NCBI RefSeq assembly: GCF_014334015.1
Contig: NZ_CP060488.1
Span: 3,182,501-3,246,500, forward strand
Reading direction: 5' to 3'
Length of the DNA stretch: 64,000 nucleotides
Source: Bacteroides sp. M10
GTDB taxonomy: Bacteria; Bacteroidota; Bacteroidia; Bacteroidales; Bacteroidaceae
The notes under the pieces are model-generated. The model saw nothing but the letters and a program-made list of their open reading frames with translations, did no database searches and had not been told where the DNA came from. The stretch's first letter is position 1, and every line of letters begins with the position of its first letter. Positions 28,302-36,680 of the stretch are shown here, piece after piece. Position numbers and translations under genes: made by a program.

Positions 28302-30383
28302 TTAATATCCCGGATTCTGCATTGCTTTCTTTTCTTCATTGCTTAGTGCAGAACCATTTGAATTGGTGATACCGTCCAAGAAGGCTTGGGGGATCGGACG
28401 ATAGTAATGTTTCTCCGATTTGAATTCGCCAAGACCTCTGCTGGCGCCATCGTTGAATTTATGCCAACGGGTGTCTAACGTCTTGGTACGTGCTAGATCT
28501 TCCCAGCGTTGCAATTCGCCACAAAGCTCACGAGTACGTTCATTTAATAGGAAGCACATCATTTTGTCAGCATTGGATGTACAGCCCAGTTCGTTGTAGA
28601 TAGGAGTGTCGACTGTAGAGTTATAAACATCTGCCACACTATTTAATTTCATTGTAGTTTTGGTAGAAGCAGTAGTCTCCTGTTCGATATTGTTTGACTC
28701 ATAATAGGTGTTTTCTTCCCAGTAAATAGCACCTTCGGAGGAGTGACCACCTCCTTTCCCGGAACAATAAGGATTATTCTTATAGGCTTGTCCACCATCT
28801 ACGTTTTTACTACGGTCTTCACCTGTTTTATAACCGGCACGTTCACGCAGTTTGTTCATCCATTCGACAGCTTTATCATAATTGGCTTCACCCTTACGAA
28901 TATATGCTTCGGCAACCATTAGTACATCATCTGCCGAACGGGCGATGATAGCATCGCGAGTACCGAATTGCGATGCTATGGAAACACGATAACCATCACG
29001 GAATTTAGATAAAGCTACTGAACGCTTGTGAGGTATGATATCGTAATAATTACCTGTTTTCTCATTTATATTCCAGCTGTGTTCCTGTCCTTTGAAATAG
29101 CGTACATATGTATACGTGTTACACATTTTTCCATCTTTTAAAACAGTATATGCCGGAGCGTTGGAATATTTCTCATAGCGGTTGTCTCCCGGGTCATTAA
29201 CGATGTATTTCATACCGAGTTCACCTCCACTGAAACGTTTGTCACCTTCTTTTACACCTGCCTGAGCGTATGGCATATCTTCTGCTGTCCAGGTGGGAGC
29301 ACTTTTGGTTTCGTTGGCTCCATAACAGGTAATGAATGATTTCCAGAAACGAGAGTCATTGACACGGTCAAATACCTGCATGGTATACTCTGTAGCACTT
29401 ACGTATGAGAATTCACGTCCTCCGGAGATGTCACGTTTACATCCACCTATATCATTACCTTGGTATACGGCCGGATAATAAAGATGCATCTGATTTCCAT
29501 AACGTCCCCATGTTGATTCATCATTAGAGAATTGAGCTGCCAAAATCACTTCACTTACTTTTTCATTGGCTCCGTTCGGCTGTTCATAGTCCCAAAGTTC
29601 TACATAATCATTGCACAACGGATGTGCGTCTACAACTTCCGAACCATATTGAATAACAGCATCGAGGTCGGATGCTACATAATTACTATTCCAATCGCTG
29701 TACAATTCGGAGGCACGGAATAAATGTGCTTTTGCAAGGAAATGGGCAGCAGCATATTTGTTAATTCGTCCGATTGATTCACCTTTATCCGGAAGTAGTC
29801 TGTAGGCTTCTCCAAAATCAGCTATGACCTGTGTGTATATTTCTTCAGCAGAATTCCGTGTGAAGTACGTTTCCGCGCTTGTAGACGGAACTAATTTCAA
29901 CGGCACACCACCAAATTGTTTCACTAATTCAAAATAAGCATAGGCTCTTAGAAAGTGTGCTTCTCCCAAGCGTGTGTTATATGTGGGTGAACTTTGGTTA
30001 TAATATTGAGGTATGTTTTGGATCAATATGTTTGCGGGTTCAACCAGTCCGTAGTAATTGTCCCAGATAGGTTGGTTGGCGGCATTTTCAGATGAATTTA
30101 AATCTTGACTATAGTGATTCCATGCTGGAATAACATTATTAGCATCAGTAAATTCATCCACTCCCATGTTGTAGCACTGAATCCCCCATATATAGTTGAA
30201 TTTGAATTTCAGTTTCTGATAGGCTCCGGTCACTAATTCATCAAGACCTTCTTGTGTCTTAAAGCGGTCGGTACTATATTGAGTTGTTAAATTCTCATCA
30301 AGGAAAGATTCACTGCACGAAGTGATCGAGCTTCCTGTTACGCTGGCCATTAAAGCAGCAAATAATATTCTATTTAATTTCAT
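28302..30383 (-). CDS. SusD/RagB-family lipoprotein (pair A, left of the switch)
   Basis: This 693-residue protein has lipobox SITS-C near residue 23. SusD signatures are present: AHFLRAYAYFELVKQFGGVPL, VLMVAEAYIRKGEANYDKA, ERTRELCGELQRWEDLARTK and a C-terminus YYRPIPQAFLDG...MQNPGY. It is longer than the other SusD proteins here, with inserted loops such as NNPYCSGKGGGHSSEG that could shape the binding surface. It is translated after its susC, 24 bases apart. In this locus an RG-I-derived oligosaccharide is the likely ligand. Confidence 0.93.
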   Translation of the reverse strand: MKLNRILFAALMASVTGSSITSCSESFLDENLTTQYSTDRFKTQEGLDELVTGAYQKLKFKFNYIWGIQCYNMGVDEFTDANNVIPAWNHYSQDLNSSENAANQPIWDNYYGLVEPANILIQNIPQYYNQSSPTYNTRLGEAHFLRAYAYFELVKQFGGVPLKLVPSTSAETYFTRNSAEEIYTQVIADFGEAYRLLPDKGESIGRINKYAAAHFLAKAHLFRASELYSDWNSNYVASDLDAVIQYGSEVVDAHPLCNDYVELWDYEQPNGANEKVSEVILAAQFSNDESTWGRYGNQMHLYYPAVYQGNDIGGCKRDISGGREFSYVSATEYTMQVFDRVNDSRFWKSFITCYGANETKSAPTWTAEDMPYAQAGVKEGDKRFSGGELGMKYIVNDPGDNRYEKYSNAPAYTVLKDGKMCNTYTYVRYFKGQEHSWNINEKTGNYYDIIPHKRSVALSKFRDGYRVSIASQFGTRDAIIARSADDVLMVAEAYIRKGEANYDKAVEWMNKLRERAGYKTGEDRSKNVDGGQAYKNNPYCSGKGGGHSSEGAIYWEENTYYESNNIEQETTASTKTTMKLNSVADVYNSTVDTPIYNELGCTSNADKMMCFLLNERTRELCGELQRWEDLARTKTLDTRWHKFNDGASRGLGEFKSEKHYYRPIPQAFLDGITNSNGSALSNEEKKAMQNPGY

Positions 30384-30407
30384 AATGTCTTTACTTTAAT
30401 TTGTTTA

Positions 30408-33400
30408 TTAGAATCCGATGTTGACACCTATTACAAAACTCTTCAAAGTGGTAGGTGAACCAAATGTCTTGGCATTATTGTCATAGTTTACCAAGTCTGT
30501 ATCCAAAAAGTCACATGCCTTATAGATATTGAATGGATTCATGGCTTGAACATACAACTTCAGATTACTGATACCCAAGTTCTTTAATTGTTGTGGGGTA
30601 AAGTTATAACCCAATGAGATATTACGAACTTTGATGTACGAACCATCCTGATAGTTCATTGCGCTGTTAAAGGCATCGGCTCCTTCACCGTTGGAACCGG
30701 GTGAATAGTATTTTGCATTCTCATTGGTACCGGCTACCCAATAATCTATTTTACGTTGCATATAGCGACCGTCAAGAGTAACAGCTCCCTGTGGAACAGT
30801 AAATCCCCAACGTGATAAAATAAAGAAGGATAGCTCAAAATTCTTATAGCTGAAAGTGTTACTCCATCCACCTGTCCAGCGTGGACGTGTATGCCCTACA
30901 ATTTTCTTATCGTCATTGGCATCTATTGTATCGTCATTATTTAAATCTTTCACTTTGATTTGTCCCGGTTTACGTCCGTATTTGGCAGCTTCTTCAGCTT
31001 CTTCTGTTTTCCAGATGCCATCATATACCCAGTCGTAATAAACACCGATTTCCTCACCGACAAACCATTTGTTGTTCACATCTTCTGTTCTACCATTAGA
31101 CAATTCGTCGATTCGGTTTCTATCCATTGACCATGTTAAAGTAGTGCTCCAAGAAAAATCTTTTGTTTGTATAGGTATTGCATTTACTTGTAGGTCAATT
31201 CCATATCCGGATGTTTTACCCACATTGGCATAAGTAGAAACATAGCCCGTTAGTGAAGGAATTGACATTTCCAGTAACAAATCATCAGTTTTCGTTTTGT
31301 ATGCATCGATACTACCAGTAAGTCGGTTATTAAAGAAACCGTAGTCAACACCGACATTGTATTGTGTAGTTCTTTCCCAGCCTAGAGTTGGATTAGCCAT
31401 TTTGGCGGGTTCCTTCTGTGAAGGATCTGAAGGTACATAGCCCAAAGATGACTCATTCTGTCCCCAGTTATAGTATAAGCCTGTGATAGCGCCTTTAGTT
31501 GCATATGCTTTGATTGCCGCATTACCTGTAACACCCATACCTATACGAAGTTTCAACTGATTCAGCCAACTGATGTCTTTCAGGAAATCTTCCTGATCCA
31601 TTCTCCATGCGATAGCAGCAGAAGGGAAACTTGCCCATTTGTGCCCTTCGGCTAATTGAGAGGCGCCGTCCCAACGCATAGATGCTGTCAATAAGTATTT
31701 ATCTTTATAACCATAGTTTAGGCGAATCATATAAGATGCCATTTGAGTTTCGGTCAGACCTGTGCCAAAAGAGTTTAGTGTACCGGCAGATCCTATATTA
31801 TACCAAAGCTCATCCGATGAGGCTACATTAGTAGCTCTCATATCTCCCATCTCGTAATGGTAGGCCGAAGCGGATTGCATCAATGTCATGCCTAAATTAT
31901 GTTGACCCAGGGCTTTGTTATAATAGATCAGGTTATCCAATGTCCATGCACGTTTTTGTTCGTTCTTGTATTGTGCACCATTGTTACCATCTCCATTAAT
32001 ACCATCTGCTGCATTAGCAACTCCTAAAGTGTAGAATTGGAATTCAGGGCCAAACTGAAGACGATAAGATAAGCCTTCCAGGGGTTTCCAGATTTTGCCG
32101 AAATCAATTTGCGAATACAAACTAGCAGAAGCACGGAAAGTGCGGCGTTGGTTGGTGTTGTAGTCTAATTCACGAATAGGGTTGATGATATTTACATCCC
32201 CACTCGGATAACGGACATATTCACCGTTTTCGTCATAAGGTACTGTCCATGGAATCATACTTCTTAATGCGCTATAGAAATCACCCGAACCGGTTACAGA
32301 CTTGGAGAAACTATATCCATAGTCTTGAGTGGAATAAGATGCATTAATTGAAGATCCCATTTTGAACCAATTGACAGGAGTTACATCAAATGAGGTCTTT
32401 AATGTATAACGTTCATATGCTTGCCCTGGTTGTGTACCTTTCTGGTCCAAATAACCGAATGAGGCATAGCCTTGGAATTTGTCAGACCCTCCGGATGCGC
32501 TTAAGGTATGTTCGTGTGTAATCCCCGTCTGTTTACCGTGCGAAGCCCAGTCGTATGATCCTACTAAAGATGGATCGTAGACTCCATTTACCCATGCCTT
32601 TTCGATGTTTTTCCATGAAGCGGTTACGCTACCAAATGCAGCTTTATCTGCTTCATAAGTTGGAGTGGCAGAAGCATAAGAACCTGCATTATATTTAGCT
32701 AAGCGGGCATAATCCAACCATTCAGCGGCAGACATCATTTCTGTAACATCGTGTAACGTTTCAAAAGTGACAGTACCGGAATAGTTTAGGGTCACTTTAC
32801 CTTCTTTTCCTTTTTTGGTAGTTACAAGAATCACACCGTTGGCACCACGTGAGCCATAAATAGCTGTGGCTGAAGCATCTTTTAAAATGTCAATAGCTTC
32901 AATGTCGGAAGGATTGATATTTTCAATGCCTCCATTTTGAATTACCATACCGTCTACCACATACAGTGGACCTTGTTCCGCATTAATAGAGCGTTGTCCA
33001 CGGATATTAATGTTGCCCACTTCTCCGGGACGCTGACTGGATGTAATATCTACACCGGCTGTTTTACCTTGCATCCCTTCTAGCGCATTTCTTACAGGCA
33101 TTGCTTTCAGTTCTTTTTCACCTACGCGAGCCATGGCACCGGTTACGTCACTTTTTTTCTGTACTCCATAGCCTACAACTACTACTTCGTCTAAGGTCTC
33201 GGTATCTTCTTGAAGAGTAATTTTAAAGTTGGTATTTCCTGCTACGGATACTTCTTGTTTTTTATATCCTATATAAGTGATAGTGATTGTACCTTTTATT
33301 GGCACATTGGAAAGAGAAAACTTGCCATTTAAATCAGTAATTGTACCATTAGTAGTACCATTAACCAATACACTGGCACCAATAACCGGTTCTCCGGTGA

Positions 33401-33539
33401 AATCTGTAACTGTGCCCGAAATTGTCTTATTCTGGGCATAAGATTCTACTATTAAAAAAGAAAACAAAGTGAGGAGAAATAGCCGTCGGATAGTATCCTT
33501 ATAGGCGTACAGGTGATTACCTTTTTTGTTGCTTTTCAT
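30408..33539 (-). CDS. SusC-family TonB-dependent transporter (pair A, left of the switch)
   Basis: This 1043-residue protein has a longer N-terminus with the hydrophobic segment LFLLTLFSFLIVESYAQ, then a carboxypeptidase-D regulatory-like domain (ISGTVTDFTGEPVIGASVLV). EVVVVGYGVQKK acts as the TonB-box region, followed by a plug (AIYGSRGANGVILVTTKKG) and a barrel ending VIGVNIGF. The leader of 186 bases between the start and the inverted repeat at 33726 shows no minus-strand TAnnTTTG box. Expression may therefore depend on a promoter supplied from the invertible segment. That dependence is inferred. Confidence 0.93.
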   Translation of the reverse strand: MKSNKKGNHLYAYKDTIRRLFLLTLFSFLIVESYAQNKTISGTVTDFTGEPVIGASVLVNGTTNGTITDLNGKFSLSNVPIKGTITITYIGYKKQEVSVAGNTNFKITLQEDTETLDEVVVVGYGVQKKSDVTGAMARVGEKELKAMPVRNALEGMQGKTAGVDITSSQRPGEVGNINIRGQRSINAEQGPLYVVDGMVIQNGGIENINPSDIEAIDILKDASATAIYGSRGANGVILVTTKKGKEGKVTLNYSGTVTFETLHDVTEMMSAAEWLDYARLAKYNAGSYASATPTYEADKAAFGSVTASWKNIEKAWVNGVYDPSLVGSYDWASHGKQTGITHEHTLSASGGSDKFQGYASFGYLDQKGTQPGQAYERYTLKTSFDVTPVNWFKMGSSINASYSTQDYGYSFSKSVTGSGDFYSALRSMIPWTVPYDENGEYVRYPSGDVNIINPIRELDYNTNQRRTFRASASLYSQIDFGKIWKPLEGLSYRLQFGPEFQFYTLGVANAADGINGDGNNGAQYKNEQKRAWTLDNLIYYNKALGQHNLGMTLMQSASAYHYEMGDMRATNVASSDELWYNIGSAGTLNSFGTGLTETQMASYMIRLNYGYKDKYLLTASMRWDGASQLAEGHKWASFPSAAIAWRMDQEDFLKDISWLNQLKLRIGMGVTGNAAIKAYATKGAITGLYYNWGQNESSLGYVPSDPSQKEPAKMANPTLGWERTTQYNVGVDYGFFNNRLTGSIDAYKTKTDDLLLEMSIPSLTGYVSTYANVGKTSGYGIDLQVNAIPIQTKDFSWSTTLTWSMDRNRIDELSNGRTEDVNNKWFVGEEIGVYYDWVYDGIWKTEEAEEAAKYGRKPGQIKVKDLNNDDTIDANDDKKIVGHTRPRWTGGWSNTFSYKNFELSFFILSRWGFTVPQGAVTLDGRYMQRKIDYWVAGTNENAKYYSPGSNGEGADAFNSAMNYQDGSYIKVRNISLGYNFTPQQLKNLGISNLKLYVQAMNPFNIYKACDFLDTDLVNYDNNAKTFGSPTTLKSFVIGVNIGF

Positions 33540-33725
33540 ACTTTAATTATTAAGTTATAAATATTGGTTTATATGTCCTTTATTGTTGATTTATCTTTTT
33601 ATCTTCTAATGAAGACTCTTTGTTTCTTTTTATATGGATATTCCTGTAACGTAGTACTTTATAGAGGTTTAGTAGTATAATATATTGTATGATATTAATA
33701 TATTTACATAGCATATTTATTATAG

Positions 33726-33756
33726 AGTTAAACAAAAGTTAGATTCTCTTTTTAAA
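33726..33756. repeat. Left 31-bp inverted repeat (putative recombination site)
   Basis: This copy starts AGTTAAACAAAAGTTAGATT and ends CTCTTTTTAAA. It is a perfect reverse complement of 35439-35469 over 31 bases, and the match stops at both outer and inner ends. It lies in the leader of susC pair A. Confidence 0.9.
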
Positions 33757-33879
33757 CATAACTTCCTGCGCATCAAACGACTACATGCAGTTAGCAATCA
33801 ATTGAGGATAGGATTTGAACAATTAGCACCATTAATATCTTTTTTACCTATTATGAGTTATCCGGTATGCGAATCTTTC

Positions 33880-33969
33880 TTCGTTCCACTATAGTTATCT
33901 TTGCGTTTGACTATAGTTATCCGCAAGGGTAACTATAGTGTACTTTGCGGATAACTATAGTGGAACGAA
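33880..33969. repeat. Four-unit 22-bp periodic array with nested inverted repeats
   Basis: The 8-bp palindrome ACTATAGT occurs at 33888, 33910, 33932 and 33954, exactly 22 bases apart. The outer arms TTCGTTCCACTATAGTTATC (33880-33899) and 33950-33969 are perfect reverse complements over 20 bases. A second perfect 17-bp pair lies at 33910-33926 and 33945-33961. It lies 74 bases past the recombinase stop codon. It could be a cooperative protein-binding site (accessory factor for inversion), a cruciform, or a terminator. No T-tract follows. Confidence 0.75.
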
Positions 33970-34042
33970 AAAAGGATAGCGATCGGAATGAAATCGATTA
34001 GCAAAAGAAGGAAATAAAAATAGCAGTGAAAAACTATCTATA

Positions 34043-35221
34043 CTATAGCAATTGGTCAAGTACGGCACGGAACACCTTATCGGCATGTTCTTGCATAATC
34101 TTAATATAATTAAAGATAGGACGGTTATTTTTCATACTGTGTCCGATACAGTATTCTATTTTTTCAATTTGAATGCCTAAATCATATCCGTGTTGTGCAA
34201 ATGTCTTTCGAGCGGAATAGTAAGTAACCTTTTTCTTTACCCCCGAAAGTTCTGTTACCTTATTTATATGTCGGAAGACTAAACTATATATTTGTTTATA
34301 AGATGAATATTTACCAAACTGCAAATGTCCATTTCTCGACATATATTTATCTATGAGCACTTTTGCTTCAGGCTGCAAAGTAAATACAATTTCATTTTTT
34401 CCTTTCTTGCTATTACGTGTTTTGTGACGCACATAACGCATATCGTTCTTATTTTTAAAATCATATACTAATAAATCTCTCAGGTTAATACCGCCTAAAT
34501 AATAGGTAAGCATAAAAATATCTCTCACCATGGATAAAGAAGGCTTTAAAAGCCGGACATCACGTATTCTCTTCAGTTCATCTATTGACAAATCAAGTTC
34601 CCGCACATTACTTGCCGGCATCTTAAAGAGGACAAAAGGATGAATGGAGTAAGATACATAATTCATCTTACCGGCATAATTTAATATCACCTTTATTAAA
34701 GTCAGATATATTCTGATAGTTGTATCTGCCAGATTCTCCTCGTGAAGAACTTTGGCAAATTCTTGGATATGTATAGGTGTCAATTGAATTAAAGGAAAAT
34801 CCCCTTTCATATATTTGACTAATCTTTCGGAAGCTATCTTATAAAGTTTATAAGATTTCTCCCGCTCTTCTCCTTTCATGAAATTCATGTATTCTTTTGC
34901 AACAGCTTGAAAGGTTATACCTTTTTTCTTTTGTTCATAAGTAATTATACGTATAAGTTCGGTACATGAAATTGCTGGCAAATAGCTGATCGATGTAACA
35001 ATTTCTTCATACTCATTGATTAGTTTCCGAAGACAGGCATTCATATTCGCTGCATTCTCATGCCTTACTACTCGACCATTTTTTAGTTGACTGGCAGAAT
35101 CCAAAGTAAATTGGGTAGATATATATCTGGTTTGAGAATGATGTGCTACGGCTATCCTTATTCGATGTCTGCCATTTGATAATTTTTTAGTTGGAACAAC
35201 TACAATTGAAAAATTCGCCAT
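34043..35221 (-). CDS. Tyrosine recombinase (phage-integrase family), probable DNA invertase
   Basis: It encodes 392 residues from the ATG at 35221 (MANFSIVVVPTKKLSNGRHR), the usual N-terminus of Bacteroides recombinases. The frame stays open to an ATG at 35356, but the extra 45 residues do not look like the family. An SAM-like core-binding domain spans about residues 95-200. The catalytic domain has YYSARKTFAQ (Arg about 338), CIGHSM (His about 361) and IFNYIKI (Tyr nucleophile about 372). Box I reads YYLGGINLRDLL, with Asn where the canonical first Arg is expected. IntDOT-type Bacteroides recombinases also lack that Arg. It lies wholly inside a pair of inverted repeats, so it probably inverts its own segment. 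It is transcribed toward susC pair A. Confidence 0.88.
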   Translation of the reverse strand: MANFSIVVVPTKKLSNGRHRIRIAVAHHSQTRYISTQFTLDSASQLKNGRVVRHENAANMNACLRKLINEYEEIVTSISYLPAISCTELIRIITYEQKKKGITFQAVAKEYMNFMKGEEREKSYKLYKIASERLVKYMKGDFPLIQLTPIHIQEFAKVLHEENLADTTIRIYLTLIKVILNYAGKMNYVSYSIHPFVLFKMPASNVRELDLSIDELKRIRDVRLLKPSLSMVRDIFMLTYYLGGINLRDLLVYDFKNKNDMRYVRHKTRNSKKGKNEIVFTLQPEAKVLIDKYMSRNGHLQFGKYSSYKQIYSLVFRHINKVTELSGVKKKVTYYSARKTFAQHGYDLGIQIEKIEYCIGHSMKNNRPIFNYIKIMQEHADKVFRAVLDQLL

Positions 35222-35370
35222 ATCATTTTTAGGTTTATAAATTACTATTTTCCATACAATAAAATAGAAACAAAAAGGTTCATAGTCATTAGGAACTAAT
35301 CGAATATCGCTCCCACAGCATGGAATATCGTGCAAAAGACGGTATTTTCCATGCATTTGTACGATTCTGC

Positions 35371-35402
35371 ATTGCTATATCTTGATTAAGTCGTTATGTT
35401 TG
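35371..35402 (+). promoter_or_regulatory. Outward-facing promoter inside the invertible segment
   Basis: ATTG at 35371-35374, 20 bases, then TATGTTTG at 35395-35402 gives a perfect -7 TAnnTTTG and a 3-of-4 -33 match. It points right, out of the segment, toward the fimbrillin/SusCD/PL11 operon whose first clear gene starts at 35621. The corresponding left end of the segment has no equally good box pointing left. In the sequenced orientation the right operon would be on. Confidence 0.65.
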
Positions 35403-35438
35403 CAACACTTTTTCACAGGTAGAGTGTGAAAAATTGCT

Positions 35439-35469
35439 TTTAAAAAGAGAATCTAACTTTTGTTTAACT
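35439..35469. repeat. Right 31-bp inverted repeat (putative recombination site)
   Basis: This is a perfect reverse complement of 33726-33756. It lies 37 bases downstream of the -7 box and upstream of the fimbrillin operon, so transcripts from the internal promoter cross it. Confidence 0.9.
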
Positions 35470-35490
35470 TAACAGATATAGCTAATAGAT

Positions 35491-35604
35491 ATGGAAAACA
35501 ACAAAAAAAATGCTTCATTTATTTCAATTGCTGGTTGGAAAAGAATGCAGCCATTGTCTTTTTTACTTTACGACGATTTTACTAATCAACAAAAATATGT
35601 TTAA
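35491..35604 (+). CDS. Possible 37-residue leader peptide (uncertain)
   Basis: An ATG 22 bases outside the right inverted repeat opens a 37-codon frame (MENNKKNASFISIAGWKRMQ to NQQKYV) that ends 17 bases before the first fimbrillin-like gene. It would be the first reading frame on the switch-driven transcript. No family is recognised, and it may be a chance frame. Confidence 0.25.
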   Translation: MENNKKNASFISIAGWKRMQPLSFLLYDDFTNQQKYV

Positions 35605-35620
35605 CTTTAAAAAACATGGT

Positions 35621-36634
35621 ATGAAAAAAAACTATGTCACAACTGCTGTTGCCTTACTACTTTTAGCAGGATGTAGCAACGATATTAAAGAAACTGATAT
35701 TCAGTTTACCGGTGACACGGGAGCGAAAGTTTCTTTTAGTGCAGTAATAAACAATCATGAGGCTAGCAATCTTGTTACAAGAGCTACGGAAACAAACTGG
35801 GAGGCAGAAGACTCGGTAGGAATCACTTGTGGTACGGAACAAGTGAATATTCATTACAAATACAAGGGCAATGGTCTTTTTGCAGCAAAAGGAGGAAATG
35901 CAGAAGAAATTTGGGTATTAGGTTCTGGAGAGTATGATGTAGTGGCATATGCTCCATTTTCTGGTACATCAGGTGAAGAACAACCTGTATTGGAAGTGAC
36001 TACAGCCAGTGATAATCAAGCTACAGCAGAAGAACGTGCGAAGATAGATTTTCTTTTTGCCAAAGGGAAGGTTACATCACAAACCCCGAACGTGACATTA
36101 GCATTCAATCATGTGATGAGTCGTATTAGATTGGAGTTTCAAGCCGGTGATGGTGTGGACTTGGCAGATATAACCTGTTATCTTATTGGACTTAAGAACA
36201 ATGGTACATTTAATCCTAAAACAGGGGAGACAACAGTAAGTGAAGATCCTGTTACGGACAAAGATGATATTTATTGGGATAAAATAGGAGAGCAGGATAA
36301 TTATACAGTACAAGCTATTTTACTGCCACAGAAGGTGCAAGGCAAGGTAACTATCCAAGCTAGAATGAACGGTTATCTTTATGAAGCCGAGTTTGCTAAC
36401 CTGACAGAATTGAAATCGGGATTTTCTTATAATTATATCATCAAGACAAATAAATACGAGGACAATAATTATGTGTTGACAATTACAGAACAAACGCAAA
36501 TAATAGGATGGGAAGATGAAAACCACGATCCTATAACATCCGACCCTAGTATAGCTGAAACTGGAACAGAGATAACCAACCCTAGTTGGAATATTACAGA
36601 AGAAACCGTAACTCCACAGCCTGTTGTGAAGTGA
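35621..36634 (+). CDS. Fimbrillin-like (Mfa-like) surface lipoprotein 1
   Basis: It encodes 337 residues from the ATG at 35621. The frame is open from 35510, but MKKNYVTTAVALLLLAGC is a clear lipoprotein signal and sets the start. The mature protein follows the fimbrillin/Mfa-like pattern: VSFSAVINN..TRATETNWEAEDSVGI, YDVVAYAPFSG, NHVMSRIRLEFQAGDG, and a C-terminal YNYIIKTNKYEDNNYVLTITEQTQIIGW strand block. Such proteins form pili or act as surface adhesins or glycan binders. It is the first gene of the operon that also carries two SusC/SusD pairs and a PL11, so a role in surface attachment to RG-I is plausible but not shown. Confidence 0.8.
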   Translation: MKKNYVTTAVALLLLAGCSNDIKETDIQFTGDTGAKVSFSAVINNHEASNLVTRATETNWEAEDSVGITCGTEQVNIHYKYKGNGLFAAKGGNAEEIWVLGSGEYDVVAYAPFSGTSGEEQPVLEVTTASDNQATAEERAKIDFLFAKGKVTSQTPNVTLAFNHVMSRIRLEFQAGDGVDLADITCYLIGLKNNGTFNPKTGETTVSEDPVTDKDDIYWDKIGEQDNYTVQAILLPQKVQGKVTIQARMNGYLYEAEFANLTELKSGFSYNYIIKTNKYEDNNYVLTITEQTQIIGWEDENHDPITSDPSIAETGTEITNPSWNITEETVTPQPVVK

Positions 36635-36680
36635 TCTGTTTACCAATCTAGTATAGACAAAAAATGCTAAAAATATAAAC

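Larger units (their letters stand above)
33726..35469. mobile_element. Putative invertible segment with its own tyrosine recombinase
   Basis: The 1744-base segment is bounded by 31-bp perfect inverted repeats. It encodes only a tyrosine recombinase, plus a four-unit 22-bp array near its left end and an outward promoter near its right end. It sits exactly between two divergently transcribed surface operons. This arrangement matches known Bacteroides phase-variation switches in which a recombinase inverts a promoter segment. Direct repeats, cargo genes or transposase genes are absent, so an integrative element is less likely. Inversion itself is inferred from structure. Confidence 0.8.

Noticed and set aside
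33880..33969. CRISPR array
   Set aside because: The 22-bp units are contiguous, with no unique spacers, and no cas genes are present.
35222..35356. 45-residue N-terminal extension of the recombinase
   Set aside because: The Cys- and aromatic-rich extension is unlike the family; MANFSIVVVPTKK is the usual start.
33726..35469. Integrative mobile element or prophage remnant
   Set aside because: The flanking repeats are inverted rather than direct, and there are no transfer, replication or phage genes; an invertible segment fits better.
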